Shown here piece by piece: positions 1 to 7,926 of a DNA stretch of 64,000 bases. A program made the translations under genes and the position numbers. The notes beneath the pieces are model-generated. The model ran no database searches and was not told the DNA's origin. It worked only from the letters and a program-made list of their open reading frames with translations. Each line of letters starts with the position of its first letter. Positions within the stretch are counted from its first letter, which is position 1. The stretch covers positions 62,001 to 126,000 of the forward strand of contig NZ_PTXL01000011.1 of the NCBI RefSeq assembly GCF_004343775.1. The letters run 5' to 3'. This DNA comes from Burkholderia sp. SRS-46 (GTDB lineage Bacteria > Pseudomonadota > Gammaproteobacteria > Burkholderiales > Burkholderiaceae).

Positions 1-610
1 GCTCGGCAAGCGTCTTGCCGAGCGCGTCGTCGAGCGCGTCGAGCGGCACGGCCTGGTGAATCAGGCCGATCTCGACCGCCTCGCGCGCGCTGAGCTGCGT
101 CGCGGTCAGCGCGAGCCGGCGCGCCTGCCGCTGGCCCACGGCCTCGACCAGATACGGGCCGATCACGGCCGGCAGGATGCCGAAGCGTGCCTCGCTGACC
201 GCGAAGCGCGCGTGGTCGCTCGCGATCACGATGTCGCACGCAGCGCACAGGCCCACGCCGCCGCCGAACGCGTGGCCCTGCACGCGCGCCACCGTCGGTT
301 TCGGGCACTGCCGGATCGCCCGCATCATCGCCGCGAAGCGCTCCGCGTCGCGCAGGTTCGCGGCCGCGTCGTTCGCGCTCGCGCGCTGCATCCATTGCAG
401 GTCGGCGCCCGCGCAGAACGCGCGGCCGTCCGAGCGCAGCACGATCGCGCGCACGTCGTCGCGCGCGCCGAGCACGGTGAAGGTGTCGGTGAGCTCGGCG
501 ATCATCGTCTCGTCGAATGCGTTGAGCACGTCGCCGCGCGCGAGCGCGACGGTCGCGATGCCGCGCGCATCGACGGCCACGGCCAGGGTCTTCAGTTCAT
601 CGATCTTCAA
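1..610 (-). CDS. Enoyl-CoA hydratase / LiuC-like crotonase, 3' end cut off
   Basis: A crotonase-superfamily acyl-CoA hydratase; about 203 codons are inside the window and the C-terminus lies beyond base 1. Oxyanion-hole segments GRAFCAGADL and FGGGVGL are present. The residue matching crotonase Glu144 is Gly, while the second glutamate is kept in SEARFG, followed by ILPAVIGPY. This pattern is typical of methylglutaconyl-CoA hydratases (LiuC, leucine/isovalerate breakdown) rather than of classical crotonase, so the substrate is probably a branched or isoprenoid-type enoyl-CoA; the paa neighbours would also allow a role in phenylacetate ring degradation. The start is TTG at 608-610, preceded by GAGAGGA at a good distance; the only nearby ATG is out of frame. 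It follows paaK by 64 bp and is probably cotranscribed with it. Confidence 0.85.
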   Translation of the reverse strand, partial: MKIDELKTLAVAVDARGIATVALARGDVLNAFDETMIAELTDTFTVLGARDDVRAIVLRSDGRAFCAGADLQWMQRASANDAAANLRDAERFAAMMRAIRQCPKPTVARVQGHAFGGGVGLCAACDIVIASDHARFAVSEARFGILPAVIGPYLVEAVGQRQARRLALTATQLSAREAVEIGLIHQAVPLDALDDALGKTLAE

Positions 611-674
611 GCGGGGTTCCTCTCGTCGAATTTCCGTGTCGTTCCGCGTACAGCGTATTGCGTCGTATCGCGCG

Positions 675-1994
675 TCATGCGGCATGGCGCCGGTCGATCA
701 CGCGCCGGGCCTTACCGGTCGCGGTCGTCGGAATGCCGCCGGCCGGCAGCACCGTCACGCCCGCGGACACGCCGACCATCGTCTTGATCCGGTGCTGCAG
801 CTCGCGCGCGATCGCGTGCCGGTCGCCGTCCGCCACGCCTGCCGCCTCCGAGCGCAGCTCGACCGCGAGATCGAGCCGGTCCATGTGGCCGTCGCGCGAG
901 ATCGTCAGCTGGTACTGGCCGGACAGCGCCGGCAGCGCGACGACGAGTTCCTCGATCTGACTCGGGAACACGTTCACGCCGCGGATGATCAGCATGTCGT
1001 CCGAGCGGCCGGTGATCTTCGCGAGGCGGCGCATCGCGCGCGCGGTCGGCGGCAGCAGCGCGGTGAGATCGCGCGTGCGGTAGCGGATCACCGGCATCGC
1101 CTCCTTCGTCAGCGACGTGAACACCAGTTCGCCCTCGCTGCCGTCCGGCAGCACCTCGCCCGTCACCGGGTCGATGATCTCCGGGTAGAAATGGTCTTCC
1201 CACACCACCGGGCCGTCCTTGGTCTCGATGCACTCGCACGCGACGCCCGGGCCCATCACCTCCGACAGCCCGTAGATGTCGAGCGCATCGATGCCGGCGC
1301 GGGTCTGCACTTCCTCGCGCAGCGCCTGCGTCCACGGCTCCGCGCCGAAGATGCCGATCTTCAGCGACGATTCGGCCGGGTCCATCCCCTGCCGCACCAT
1401 CTCGTCGAGCAGGTTCAGCATGTACGACGGCGTGACGAGGATGATCTTCGGCTCGAAGTCGCGAATCAGCTGCACCTGCTTCTCGGTCTGCCCGCCCGAC
1501 ATCGGCACGACCATGCAGCCGAGCCGCTCCGCGCCGTAGTGGATGCCGAGCCCGCCCGTGAACAGCCCGTAGCCGAACGCATTGTGCAGCGTGTCGCCGG
1601 GGCGCCCGCCCGCCGCGCGGATCGAGCGCGCGATCAGGTTCGCCCAGGTGTCGATGTCGCGCGCCGTGTAGCCGACCACGGTCGGCTTGCCGGTCGTGCC
1701 GCTCGACGCGTGCACCCGCACCACCTGCTCGCGCGGCACCGCGAACAGCCCGAACGGGTAGTTGTCGCGGAAATCGGTCTTGGTCGCGAACGGGAATTTC
1801 GCGAGATCGGCGAGCGTCTTCAGGTCGTCCGGATGCACGCCGGCCGCGTCGAACGTGCGGCGGTAGTGCGGAACGTTGTCGTACGCGTGGCGCAGCGACC
1901 ACTTGAGCCGCTGCAGCTGCAGCGCCTGGAGTTCGTCACGGCTGGCGGTCTCGATCGGGTCGAGCGCGGCCATCGGGTGCGTCGGGGTGTTCAT
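675..1994 (-). CDS. paaK: Phenylacetate-CoA ligase
   Basis: Activates phenylacetate with ATP and CoA to phenylacetyl-CoA, the first step of the aerobic hybrid phenylacetate pathway in the cytoplasm. The 439-residue product has the usual family length. It carries the adenylate-forming P-loop SSGTTGKPT at residues 98-105, the YGLSEVMGPG motif, and the C-terminal hinge segment with ITGRSDDMLIIRGVNVFPSQ followed by the mobile C-terminal domain. The ATG at 1992-1994 is preceded by GGAGGAG at about 6 bp and is preferred over the in-frame TTG five codons upstream. The gene lies 54 bp after paaH in the same direction. Phenylacetyl-CoA is the known inducer of PaaR-type repressors, so the product of this enzyme probably relieves repression of its own operon at the palindrome upstream of paaH. 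Confidence 0.95.
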   Translation of the reverse strand: MNTPTHPMAALDPIETASRDELQALQLQRLKWSLRHAYDNVPHYRRTFDAAGVHPDDLKTLADLAKFPFATKTDFRDNYPFGLFAVPREQVVRVHASSGTTGKPTVVGYTARDIDTWANLIARSIRAAGGRPGDTLHNAFGYGLFTGGLGIHYGAERLGCMVVPMSGGQTEKQVQLIRDFEPKIILVTPSYMLNLLDEMVRQGMDPAESSLKIGIFGAEPWTQALREEVQTRAGIDALDIYGLSEVMGPGVACECIETKDGPVVWEDHFYPEIIDPVTGEVLPDGSEGELVFTSLTKEAMPVIRYRTRDLTALLPPTARAMRRLAKITGRSDDMLIIRGVNVFPSQIEELVVALPALSGQYQLTISRDGHMDRLDLAVELRSEAAGVADGDRHAIARELQHRIKTMVGVSAGVTVLPAGGIPTTATGKARRVIDRRHAA

Positions 1995-2048
1995 CGGGGG
2001 CTCCTCCAATGGAGAGTGATGTCGTTATCGTGTTCGGGGCAGGCGCCA

Positions 2049-3605
2049 CTACGCGCGGAACCCGCGGCCGGCCGCGTGCAGCGCCGCCAGGCGCGGCGAC
2101 ACGCGGTAGCGGTCCTCGCCGTAGCTCGCGGCCAGGTGCGACAGCACGCGATGCACGCGCGCGAGGCCGATCGCGTCCGCCCAGGCGAGCGGGCCGCACG
2201 GATAGTTCACGCCCTTTTCCATCGCGAGATCGAGGTCGGCGGGCGAGCACACGCCCTGGTTCACCGTGTCAGCCGCTTCGTTCGCGAGCATCGCGACGGT
2301 GCGCATCACGACCATGCCCGGCACGTCTGCGAGGCCGATCACGCGATAGCCGGCCTGCTGGAACAGGCCGACCGCGTCCGCATAGGCCGCGTCGCTGCAC
2401 TGCAGCGCGCGGGTCAGCGCGACGAGCCCGGCCTGCGCGTAGTCGCGCGCGAGGTCGACCAGCACGAGATCGGCGACGCCCGATTGCGCGGCGCGCGCGG
2501 TCGCGGTGCGGCCGTCGGTCAGCGCGATCGACGCGCGGCCGGCCGTGGCGAGCAGGTCGTCGGGATGCGCGCCCGCCGGCTGTGCGCCGGCAATCCGCGC
2601 GACGAAGCGCGCATGCAACGCGGCGGCCGGGCCGTCCTGGGCAAACAGCGTGACGGCGCCCGGCGCGGCGCGTGCCGGCTCGACGTCCGGCGCCGGCGGC
2701 GCCGCGCCGTCCGCATACGAATAGAAGCCCCGGCCGGACTTGCGGCCGAGGAAGCCGGCGTTGACGAGTTCCTGCTGGATCAGCGACGGCGTGAAGCGCG
2801 GATCGTTGAAGTACGCGCGGAACACCGACTCGGTCACCGCGAAGTTCACGTCGTGTCCGATCAGGTCCATCAGCTCGAACGGCCCCATCCGGAAACCGCC
2901 CGCTTCGCGCATCACCGCGTCGATCGACGCGGGCGCGCCGCCCTGCTCATTCAGCACGCGCAGCGCTTCCGCGTAATACGGCCGCGCGACGCGGTTGACG
3001 ATGAAGCCCGGTGTCGACTTCGCCATCACCGGCCGCTTGCCCCACGCGGCGGCGGTGTCGTACAGCACCTGCGCGACCTCGGGCGCGGTCGCGAGCCCGC
3101 TGACCACCTCGACGAGCGCCATCAGCGGCGCCGGGTTGAAGAAATGCAGCCCGGCCACGCGCTGCGGCGCGCGCAGGCCGGCCGCGATCGACGTGATCGA
3201 GATCGACGACGTGTTGGTCGCGAGCAGGCAGGCATCGTCGACATGGCGTTCGAGCGTCGCGAAGATCTCGCGCTTCACGTCGAGCCGCTCGGCCGCCGCC
3301 TCGACGATCAGCGCGGCCGGCGCCAGCTCGGCCAGCGCGCGCACCGCGCTCAAGCGGTTCGCCGCGGCGTCCGCCTGCGCCGGGTCGAGCCGGCCCTTTT
3401 CCGCGAGCCGCGCGAACTGCGCGCGGATGCCGGCGAGCGCCTTGTCGCAGGCCGCTTCGTTCAGGTCGTACAGCAGCACCGTGTGGCCGGCCGCCGCCGC
3501 CACCTGCGCGATGCCCGCGCCCATCGCGCCCGCCCCGATCACGCCGACGACCGCCGCCGGCGCCAGCGCGCCCGATTTCACCGATTGTGCAGAGGAAACA
3601 GCCAT
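2049..3605 (-). CDS. paaH: 3-hydroxyacyl-CoA dehydrogenase of the phenylacetate pathway
   Basis: NAD-dependent oxidation of 3-hydroxyadipyl-CoA to 3-oxoadipyl-CoA late in phenylacetate breakdown. The 518-residue protein starts with a Rossmann fold (GVIGAGAMGAGIA near residues 21-33), has the catalytic HFFNPAPLM segment, the STPGFIVNRV segment and a second, divergent 3HCDH C-terminal domain, which accounts for a length near 500 as in other PaaH proteins. Ser/His/Asn of the active site appear to be kept (TNTSSI; HFFNP). It is the first gene of the minus-strand operon; its promoter has an unmistakable TATAAT box beside a 14-bp palindrome. A FadB-like role in general beta-oxidation is possible but less likely next to paaK. 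Confidence 0.92.
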   Translation of the reverse strand: MAVSSAQSVKSGALAPAAVVGVIGAGAMGAGIAQVAAAAGHTVLLYDLNEAACDKALAGIRAQFARLAEKGRLDPAQADAAANRLSAVRALAELAPAALIVEAAAERLDVKREIFATLERHVDDACLLATNTSSISITSIAAGLRAPQRVAGLHFFNPAPLMALVEVVSGLATAPEVAQVLYDTAAAWGKRPVMAKSTPGFIVNRVARPYYAEALRVLNEQGGAPASIDAVMREAGGFRMGPFELMDLIGHDVNFAVTESVFRAYFNDPRFTPSLIQQELVNAGFLGRKSGRGFYSYADGAAPPAPDVEPARAAPGAVTLFAQDGPAAALHARFVARIAGAQPAGAHPDDLLATAGRASIALTDGRTATARAAQSGVADLVLVDLARDYAQAGLVALTRALQCSDAAYADAVGLFQQAGYRVIGLADVPGMVVMRTVAMLANEAADTVNQGVCSPADLDLAMEKGVNYPCGPLAWADAIGLARVHRVLSHLAASYGEDRYRVSPRLAALHAAGRGFRA

Positions 3606-3640
3606 CGCTTGCGATCCGTCAAGAAGTGGGAATGTCGGGA

Positions 3641-3661
3641 ATTATAAACCGACCGGTCGGT
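3641..3661 (-). promoter_or_regulatory. Promoter -10 box with adjoining PaaR-like palindromic operator
   Basis: On the minus strand a perfect TATAAT box (3641-3646) follows directly after the perfect 14-bp palindrome ACCGACCGGTCGGT (3648-3661), 43-56 bp upstream of the paaH ATG. The palindrome therefore occupies the spacer between the -35 region and the -10 box, the classic place for TetR-family repression. PaaR, a TetR-type repressor released by phenylacetyl-CoA, is known to control paa genes in Burkholderia through a short inverted repeat; that this is its site is inferred. No good -35 hexamer is visible at 16-18 bp spacing. Confidence 0.75.
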
Positions 3662-4153
3662 AGATTTATGTCAGGGCGAGCCCGAATTCGTCGCGCGAAA
3701 GACCGTTACCGAATCCGTAACGATAAAAAATGGAAAATAGCCGGCACTTTTTCCAAACCGAAAGGTCAACGTAAGCGTTCGATTTCCGAATTGTGGCCCG
3801 CATCCGCCTGATAAAATCCCGCAAACCGCCGGATTTCAAGGAGAAACCGCGTGCCACGCCGCCATCGCCGCGCATCGCCGGCCGCCCGTTCGGGGCCGGA
3901 CCCGAGCCGCCGGCCATGCCGGGCGGAGATCCGGCCCCGCTTCCAGCGGCCAGTCGCATCGAACCGGTTCGCCACGCGACGGGTTTCGTCCCGCTCGCGC
4001 CACGCGCCTCCCCGAGGCGGCGAACCCGGGCAGCGCTTGCCGGCGCCGCCGTCTTTCAGTGCCATCGTCCTCGTTCGGCGGAATTCCCGGCCGGGCTTCG
4101 TCCACCCCGTGACGGCGCATCGCGCGTCGCCACTCGAATAAGGAAAACCCACC
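3662..4153. other. Intergenic region and long leader of chaA
   Basis: About 490 bp without a convincing gene. The left part is AT-richer and serves the paaH promoter. A TAAAAT hexamer at 3812-3817 with TTGTGG upstream could start a chaA transcript with a leader over 300 nt long. Inside it, GTG at 3851 with a very good AAGGAG site opens a 96-codon Arg/Pro-rich frame ending at 4141, 12 bp before chaA. Its composition looks like that of random GC-rich DNA, so I do not call it a gene; a leader peptide is conceivable. No riboswitch fold was recognised. Confidence 0.5.
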
Positions 4154-5242
4154 ATGCCGATGTCGTCCAACCCGCTCCCGCGCTGGACCCTCTGGGCCCC
4201 GCTTGCCGCCTGGCTGGTGCTCGCGCTGTCGCGCGTCGCGCCAGTCGAAGGCCTCGTCATCGCGCTGTTCGCGGCCGCGCTCGCCGGTGCCGTGTTCGCC
4301 GCCGTCCACCATGCGGAAGTCGTCGCGCACCGCGTCGGCGAGCCGTTCGGCACGCTCGTGCTCGCGGTCGCCGTGACCGTGATCGAGGTCGCGCTGATCG
4401 TGTCGGTGATGCTCGGCGCGGGCCCCGAGAAATCCGGCCTCGCGCGCGATACGGTGTTCGCCGCGGTGATGATCATCTGCAACGGCATCGTCGGCATCTG
4501 CCTGCTCGTCGGCGCATGGAAGCACGGCGAGCAGGATTTCCAGGGGCGCGGCGCGAGCAAGGCGCTCGCGGTGCTCGCGTCGCTGTCGGTGCTGTCGCTC
4601 GTGATGCCGAACTACCTGAGCGCCGCGCCGGGCCCGGTGCTGTCGGTGCCGCAGCTCGCGTTCGCCGGCGTGTCGTCGCTGGTGCTGTACGGCGTGTTCG
4701 TGTTCGTGCAGACCGTGCGCCACCGCGACTACTTCCTCGCCGCGCACGACAGCGCGAACGAATCCGTGCACGCGGCGCCGCCGAGCAGCCGCACCGCGGT
4801 GATCAGCCTCGTCCTGCTGTTCGTGAGCCTCGTCGCGGTCGTATTGCTCGCGAAGCTGCTGTCGCCGGCCGTCGAACATGCGGTGCTGCAGCTCGGCGCG
4901 CCGGAGGCCGCGGTCGGCATCGTGATCGCCGCGCTCGTGCTGCTGCCCGAAGCGCTCGCGGCCGTCACCGCGGCACGCGCGAACCGCCTGCAGACCAGCA
5001 TGAACCTCGCGCTCGGCTCGGCGCTCGCGAGTATCGGCCTGACGATCCCGACGGTCGCCGCCGTGTTCATCTGGGTCGGCCAGCCGCTCACGCTCGGCAT
5101 CGGCGGCATGGAAACCGTGCTGCTGGCGCTGACGCTGCTGGTCAGCACGCTGACGCTCAGCCAGGGGCGCACGACCGTGCTGCACGGCGTCGTGCACCTG
5201 TCGCTGTTCGCGGCGTATCTGTTCCTGTCGATCACGCATTGA
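4154..5242 (+). CDS. chaA: Calcium/sodium:proton antiporter ChaA
   Basis: Inner-membrane cation/proton exchanger of the CaCA superfamily that expels Ca2+ and Na+ (K+ in E. coli). The 362-residue length and order of segments match E. coli ChaA: about 11 hydrophobic helices, the first signature repeat around residues 62-85 (HRVGEPFGTLVLAVAVTVIE, with the ion-binding Glu), and the second around residues 255-300 (LLPEALAAVTAARANRLQ, then NLALGSALASIGLTIP). A hydrophilic loop with HAAPPSS separates the two halves, shorter and far less acidic than in the enterobacterial protein. The gene ends in TGATG, overlapping the next start, so the two are translationally coupled. Confidence 0.9.
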   Translation: MPMSSNPLPRWTLWAPLAAWLVLALSRVAPVEGLVIALFAAALAGAVFAAVHHAEVVAHRVGEPFGTLVLAVAVTVIEVALIVSVMLGAGPEKSGLARDTVFAAVMIICNGIVGICLLVGAWKHGEQDFQGRGASKALAVLASLSVLSLVMPNYLSAAPGPVLSVPQLAFAGVSSLVLYGVFVFVQTVRHRDYFLAAHDSANESVHAAPPSSRTAVISLVLLFVSLVAVVLLAKLLSPAVEHAVLQLGAPEAAVGIVIAALVLLPEALAAVTAARANRLQTSMNLALGSALASIGLTIPTVAAVFIWVGQPLTLGIGGMETVLLALTLLVSTLTLSQGRTTVLHGVVHLSLFAAYLFLSITH

Positions 5243-5754
5243 TGGCCAGCGCGATGCCCGACGCGCGGTGCGGCGTGCTGCGCAGGCATGCCGCATCGGC
5301 CTGGCTGATCGGCATCCTGCTGTCGCTGCCGGCGGCCGCGAGTCACGCGCAGCCGGCCGACGCGCCCGACGACGGCGCGTCGCGCTGGCGTTTCGACAAT
5401 CCATTGCTGTATTACGGTGAGCCGGATACCGACGGCAACGTGTTGAACGTGATCTGCGACGCCGGCCGGCTCCGCGCCTCGGTGCTGGTGGGCAGCACCG
5501 ATCTGCGTGACGGCCAGCGCGTGCGCGTCACGTTTGCGTCGAACAGCGCGCGCGTCGCGAGCCGCGGCACCCTCGCACTGTCCGATCTCGACATGTACGC
5601 CAATGCGGAAATCGCGGATCGCGCGCGCTTCTATCGCTTGTTCGACGACGATCGCGAGCTTCGGATCGACGTCGACGGGCAACCCCTTCGCCTTCCGTTG
5701 CGCGACGCGCGCGCTCAGGCCGCGCGGTTGCGAGCCGTTTGCCCGCCCCGGTGA
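5242..5754 (+). CDS. Secreted protein of unknown function coupled to chaA
   Basis: A 170-residue protein I do not recognise. A long N-terminal region with positively charged residues (RCGVLRRHA) and a hydrophobic stretch ending in AAASHAQPAD makes a signal peptide with cleavage after AHA or AQ likely, so it should be periplasmic. The mature part contains two cysteines (ICDAG and the C-terminal AVCPPR) that could form a disulphide. Its ATG overlaps the chaA stop (TGATG), so expression is tied to the antiporter; a role in the same envelope ion-stress response is a guess from position only. No relatives or domains can be named. Confidence 0.7.
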   Translation: MASAMPDARCGVLRRHAASAWLIGILLSLPAAASHAQPADAPDDGASRWRFDNPLLYYGEPDTDGNVLNVICDAGRLRASVLVGSTDLRDGQRVRVTFASNSARVASRGTLALSDLDMYANAEIADRARFYRLFDDDRELRIDVDGQPLRLPLRDARAQAARLRAVCPPR

Positions 5755-5859
5755 CGGCGCCCGCTTCGAGCCGTCGCTCGGACGGCACCCACGCCCCGAT
5801 GCACGGCAACGTGCGCCCTACGACTCACCGCTCATAACCGCCTGCGGCACCCGCCCGCG

Positions 5860-7146
5860 TCAGGGCTTCAGCGCGGCGGCGCCCGCTTTTTCGCATGCGT
5901 CCGCCGTCCGGTCGGACGCGCCTGCACACTGCCGCCACGCGGCGTCCGGCATCGCCGCGACCACGACGAGATCCTGCCCCGACGCGTAATTCCACAGCAC
6001 GCGCCCCGGCCGGTCGCGCGCGGCTTCCCAGATCCTGCGCTTCTGCGCCGCCGTGAGACGGATCGCACCGTTCTGGCCGCTCTTGCCGTTCGCAAGCACC
6101 TGCATCTCGTCATCCCGGAACGCCATGATGCCGCCGGCGGATTCGTCGCCCGGCAGCAGCAGGAAACGCCATGCGTAGTACGCGGAATCGACGGGCGGAA
6201 TCGTCCAGTTCGGGCCGTCGAGCACCAGCGTACGCTGCTCGCGATCGGACAGGCCGTCGGCGCCCTCGACCGCCGGCAACCGGTGCGGCAGGACCTTCTG
6301 CCCGGACGACGCGAGATAAAGCGCAGCCGGCTTGCCCTGCGCGTCGAACGTGCGCACCAGCACGGCGCCGCCGTCGCGCCGGATCACGCGCAGCAGGCGG
6401 CCGCCGGCGTCGTGCACGTAGGCCAGCCCGCCCGGGTCGCGGGTGCCGGCATCGCACACGTCGCGCCCCAACGCCGCCAGCCAGCCGTTCACGTCGTAAC
6501 GCAGGCACACTCGGCCGGCCTGCACCGGCTGCGCGTGTTCGCCGGCGTCGCGGTCGCGTTGATAGGTGTCGAATCCGGTCAGACGCCCGGCGCCGTCGTA
6601 ATGCAGCACCACCTGGCGTTCGAGCCGGTAATCGCCCGGTTCCGCCGCGCGCGCGTCGGCGGCGCGATTGCCGGCCCCGCCATGCCGCCGGTCGTCCGCG
6701 TCGCGCTCGCTTTCCTGGCCGGTCAACAGCGCTTCGCGCCCGGCCGCGAACGCGTCGGTGAACGCGTTTTGCTCGACACGGCACAGATGGCGCGTGCCGT
6801 CCGCCGCCTGATCGAAAAGCAGCGTGGTCGGGCCGATGCGCTTGCCCGGCAGACGATAGACCGACCAGTCGACCTGCTCCGCCCACAGCGTCGGGCGCGC
6901 GCGCCCGGCGAGCGTGACGCGCAGCGGATCGTCGAGGCCCGACGGCTTGATGCGCGAGCCGTCGAGCCCGAGCAGCGTGCCGGCGTCGTCCAGCGGGAAA
7001 TCCACCGCGACGGATGTCATCGCGGCGAGCGCCGCATCGGACGGATCGCACACCGCGTGGGCGGCCGGTGCGGCCGCGAGGCCCGCCGCGAGCGCGAACG
7101 CATGGGCGCGCAGGCGGCGGCGGGCGTTATTGGAATTGTGTGCCAT
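5860..7146 (-). CDS. Secreted protein of unknown function
   Basis: A 428-residue protein starting MAHNSNNARRRLRAHAFAL, with a signal peptide probably cut after AHA (near AAPAAHAV). The mature part has paired cysteines (VCDPS, LCRVEQ, VCLRYD, DVCDAG, QCAGAS, ACEKAG). The middle has short segments of the kind LHYDGAGRLTGFDTYQRD and YVHDAGGRLLRVIRRDG, which resemble RHS/YD-type beta repeats (xYDxxGRLxxV), so a beta-rich fold is likely. The ATG at 7144-7146 overlaps the preceding gene by 20 bp, favouring cotranscription. In-frame codons upstream of this ATG exist but would lie inside the neighbour. Function unknown. Confidence 0.7.
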   Translation of the reverse strand: MAHNSNNARRRLRAHAFALAAGLAAAPAAHAVCDPSDAALAAMTSVAVDFPLDDAGTLLGLDGSRIKPSGLDDPLRVTLAGRARPTLWAEQVDWSVYRLPGKRIGPTTLLFDQAADGTRHLCRVEQNAFTDAFAAGREALLTGQESERDADDRRHGGAGNRAADARAAEPGDYRLERQVVLHYDGAGRLTGFDTYQRDRDAGEHAQPVQAGRVCLRYDVNGWLAALGRDVCDAGTRDPGGLAYVHDAGGRLLRVIRRDGGAVLVRTFDAQGKPAALYLASSGQKVLPHRLPAVEGADGLSDREQRTLVLDGPNWTIPPVDSAYYAWRFLLLPGDESAGGIMAFRDDEMQVLANGKSGQNGAIRLTAAQKRRIWEAARDRPGRVLWNYASGQDLVVVAAMPDAAWRQCAGASDRTADACEKAGAAALKP

Positions 7147-7795
7147 GAAGCGTCGCAATCAGGTTCCAGAATTCGGCGCCGACGCCGCCGAGCCGCAATG
7201 TGCCGTGCCGGTCGTCCATCAGCAGGAACGGATACGCGTTCCGTTCGAGCGTCCCGGGCGGCGGCAGGTGGTACGGATTGAACCGCTTCGGATCGCTGAA
7301 GTAGCGCTCCGCCGTGTCGCCACCGGTGCCGACGTGCATGTACCACACGGTCAGGTCGCGCGCCGCGATCTTCGGATCGTTCTCCGGGTAGATCCCGCCT
7401 TCACCCGCCGGCACCGACGCACGCAACACGTCGAAGAAGATGCGGCCGGCGCCCGCGACCGCAAAGCCCGCGCCGGCGCTTGCGCCCACGTGCTCGGCCA
7501 CCGTCTTCAGCAACGGCACCGCGCGTGACTTCGGTACGACGGATTTCGCGAAGATCTGCTCGAGCGCCTCGTCCGTGACCGGCGTGCCGGATGCGCGGCG
7601 TTGCTGCAGCGTCGCGAAATCGGCCTCGAATTGCGCGAGCCAGGCGCGGTAGCGCTGCGCTTCGGCGGCGCGGTCGAAGGCGTCGGCGAAGGCCGTTTGC
7701 GCGGACAGCAGGACGGCGATCCAGGCAAGCGCGGCGACGGCCAGCACGCGCAGCCCCTGCCGCAGCGCCTGCAGATGGCGCGGAGGTTCTCTCAT
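7127..7795 (-). CDS. Membrane-anchored or exported protein of unknown function
   Basis: A 222-residue protein with an N-terminal hydrophobic segment (RVLAVAALAWIAVLLSAQ) that ends in TAFADAFD; this could be a signal peptide or an uncleaved anchor. A region of about 60 residues follows with helical character (FDRAAEAQRYRAWLAQFEAD), then a glycine-rich part and a C-terminal domain with many aromatic residues. No family recognised. The ATG at 7793-7795 was chosen because the hydrophobic segment then stands at the usual distance from the N-terminus; the frame stays open about 67 codons further upstream with no membrane-like or coding character. The stop overlaps the start region of the next gene by 20 bp. 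Confidence 0.65.
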   Translation of the reverse strand: MREPPRHLQALRQGLRVLAVAALAWIAVLLSAQTAFADAFDRAAEAQRYRAWLAQFEADFATLQQRRASGTPVTDEALEQIFAKSVVPKSRAVPLLKTVAEHVGASAGAGFAVAGAGRIFFDVLRASVPAGEGGIYPENDPKIAARDLTVWYMHVGTGGDTAERYFSDPKRFNPYHLPPPGTLERNAYPFLLMDDRHGTLRLGGVGAEFWNLIATLHGTQFQ

Positions 7796-7926
7796 GATGT
7801 TGTCTTTGTTTGAATGATGGCGGCGCCGGGACTTCCTGGCCGCCGGCCGAAGTCCCGCTATCGCAAAAAAGAGGCAGTGTACTGAATCCCGGCGCACGCG
7901 GCATCTCCCGCACCGGGTTGCGACGG

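Noticed and set aside
177..3647. Plus-strand open frame of over 1100 codons opposite paaK and paaH
   Set aside because: Composition is Arg/Ala/His-rich as typical of antisense GC-rich DNA; no family motifs, while the minus strand encodes two clear enzymes.
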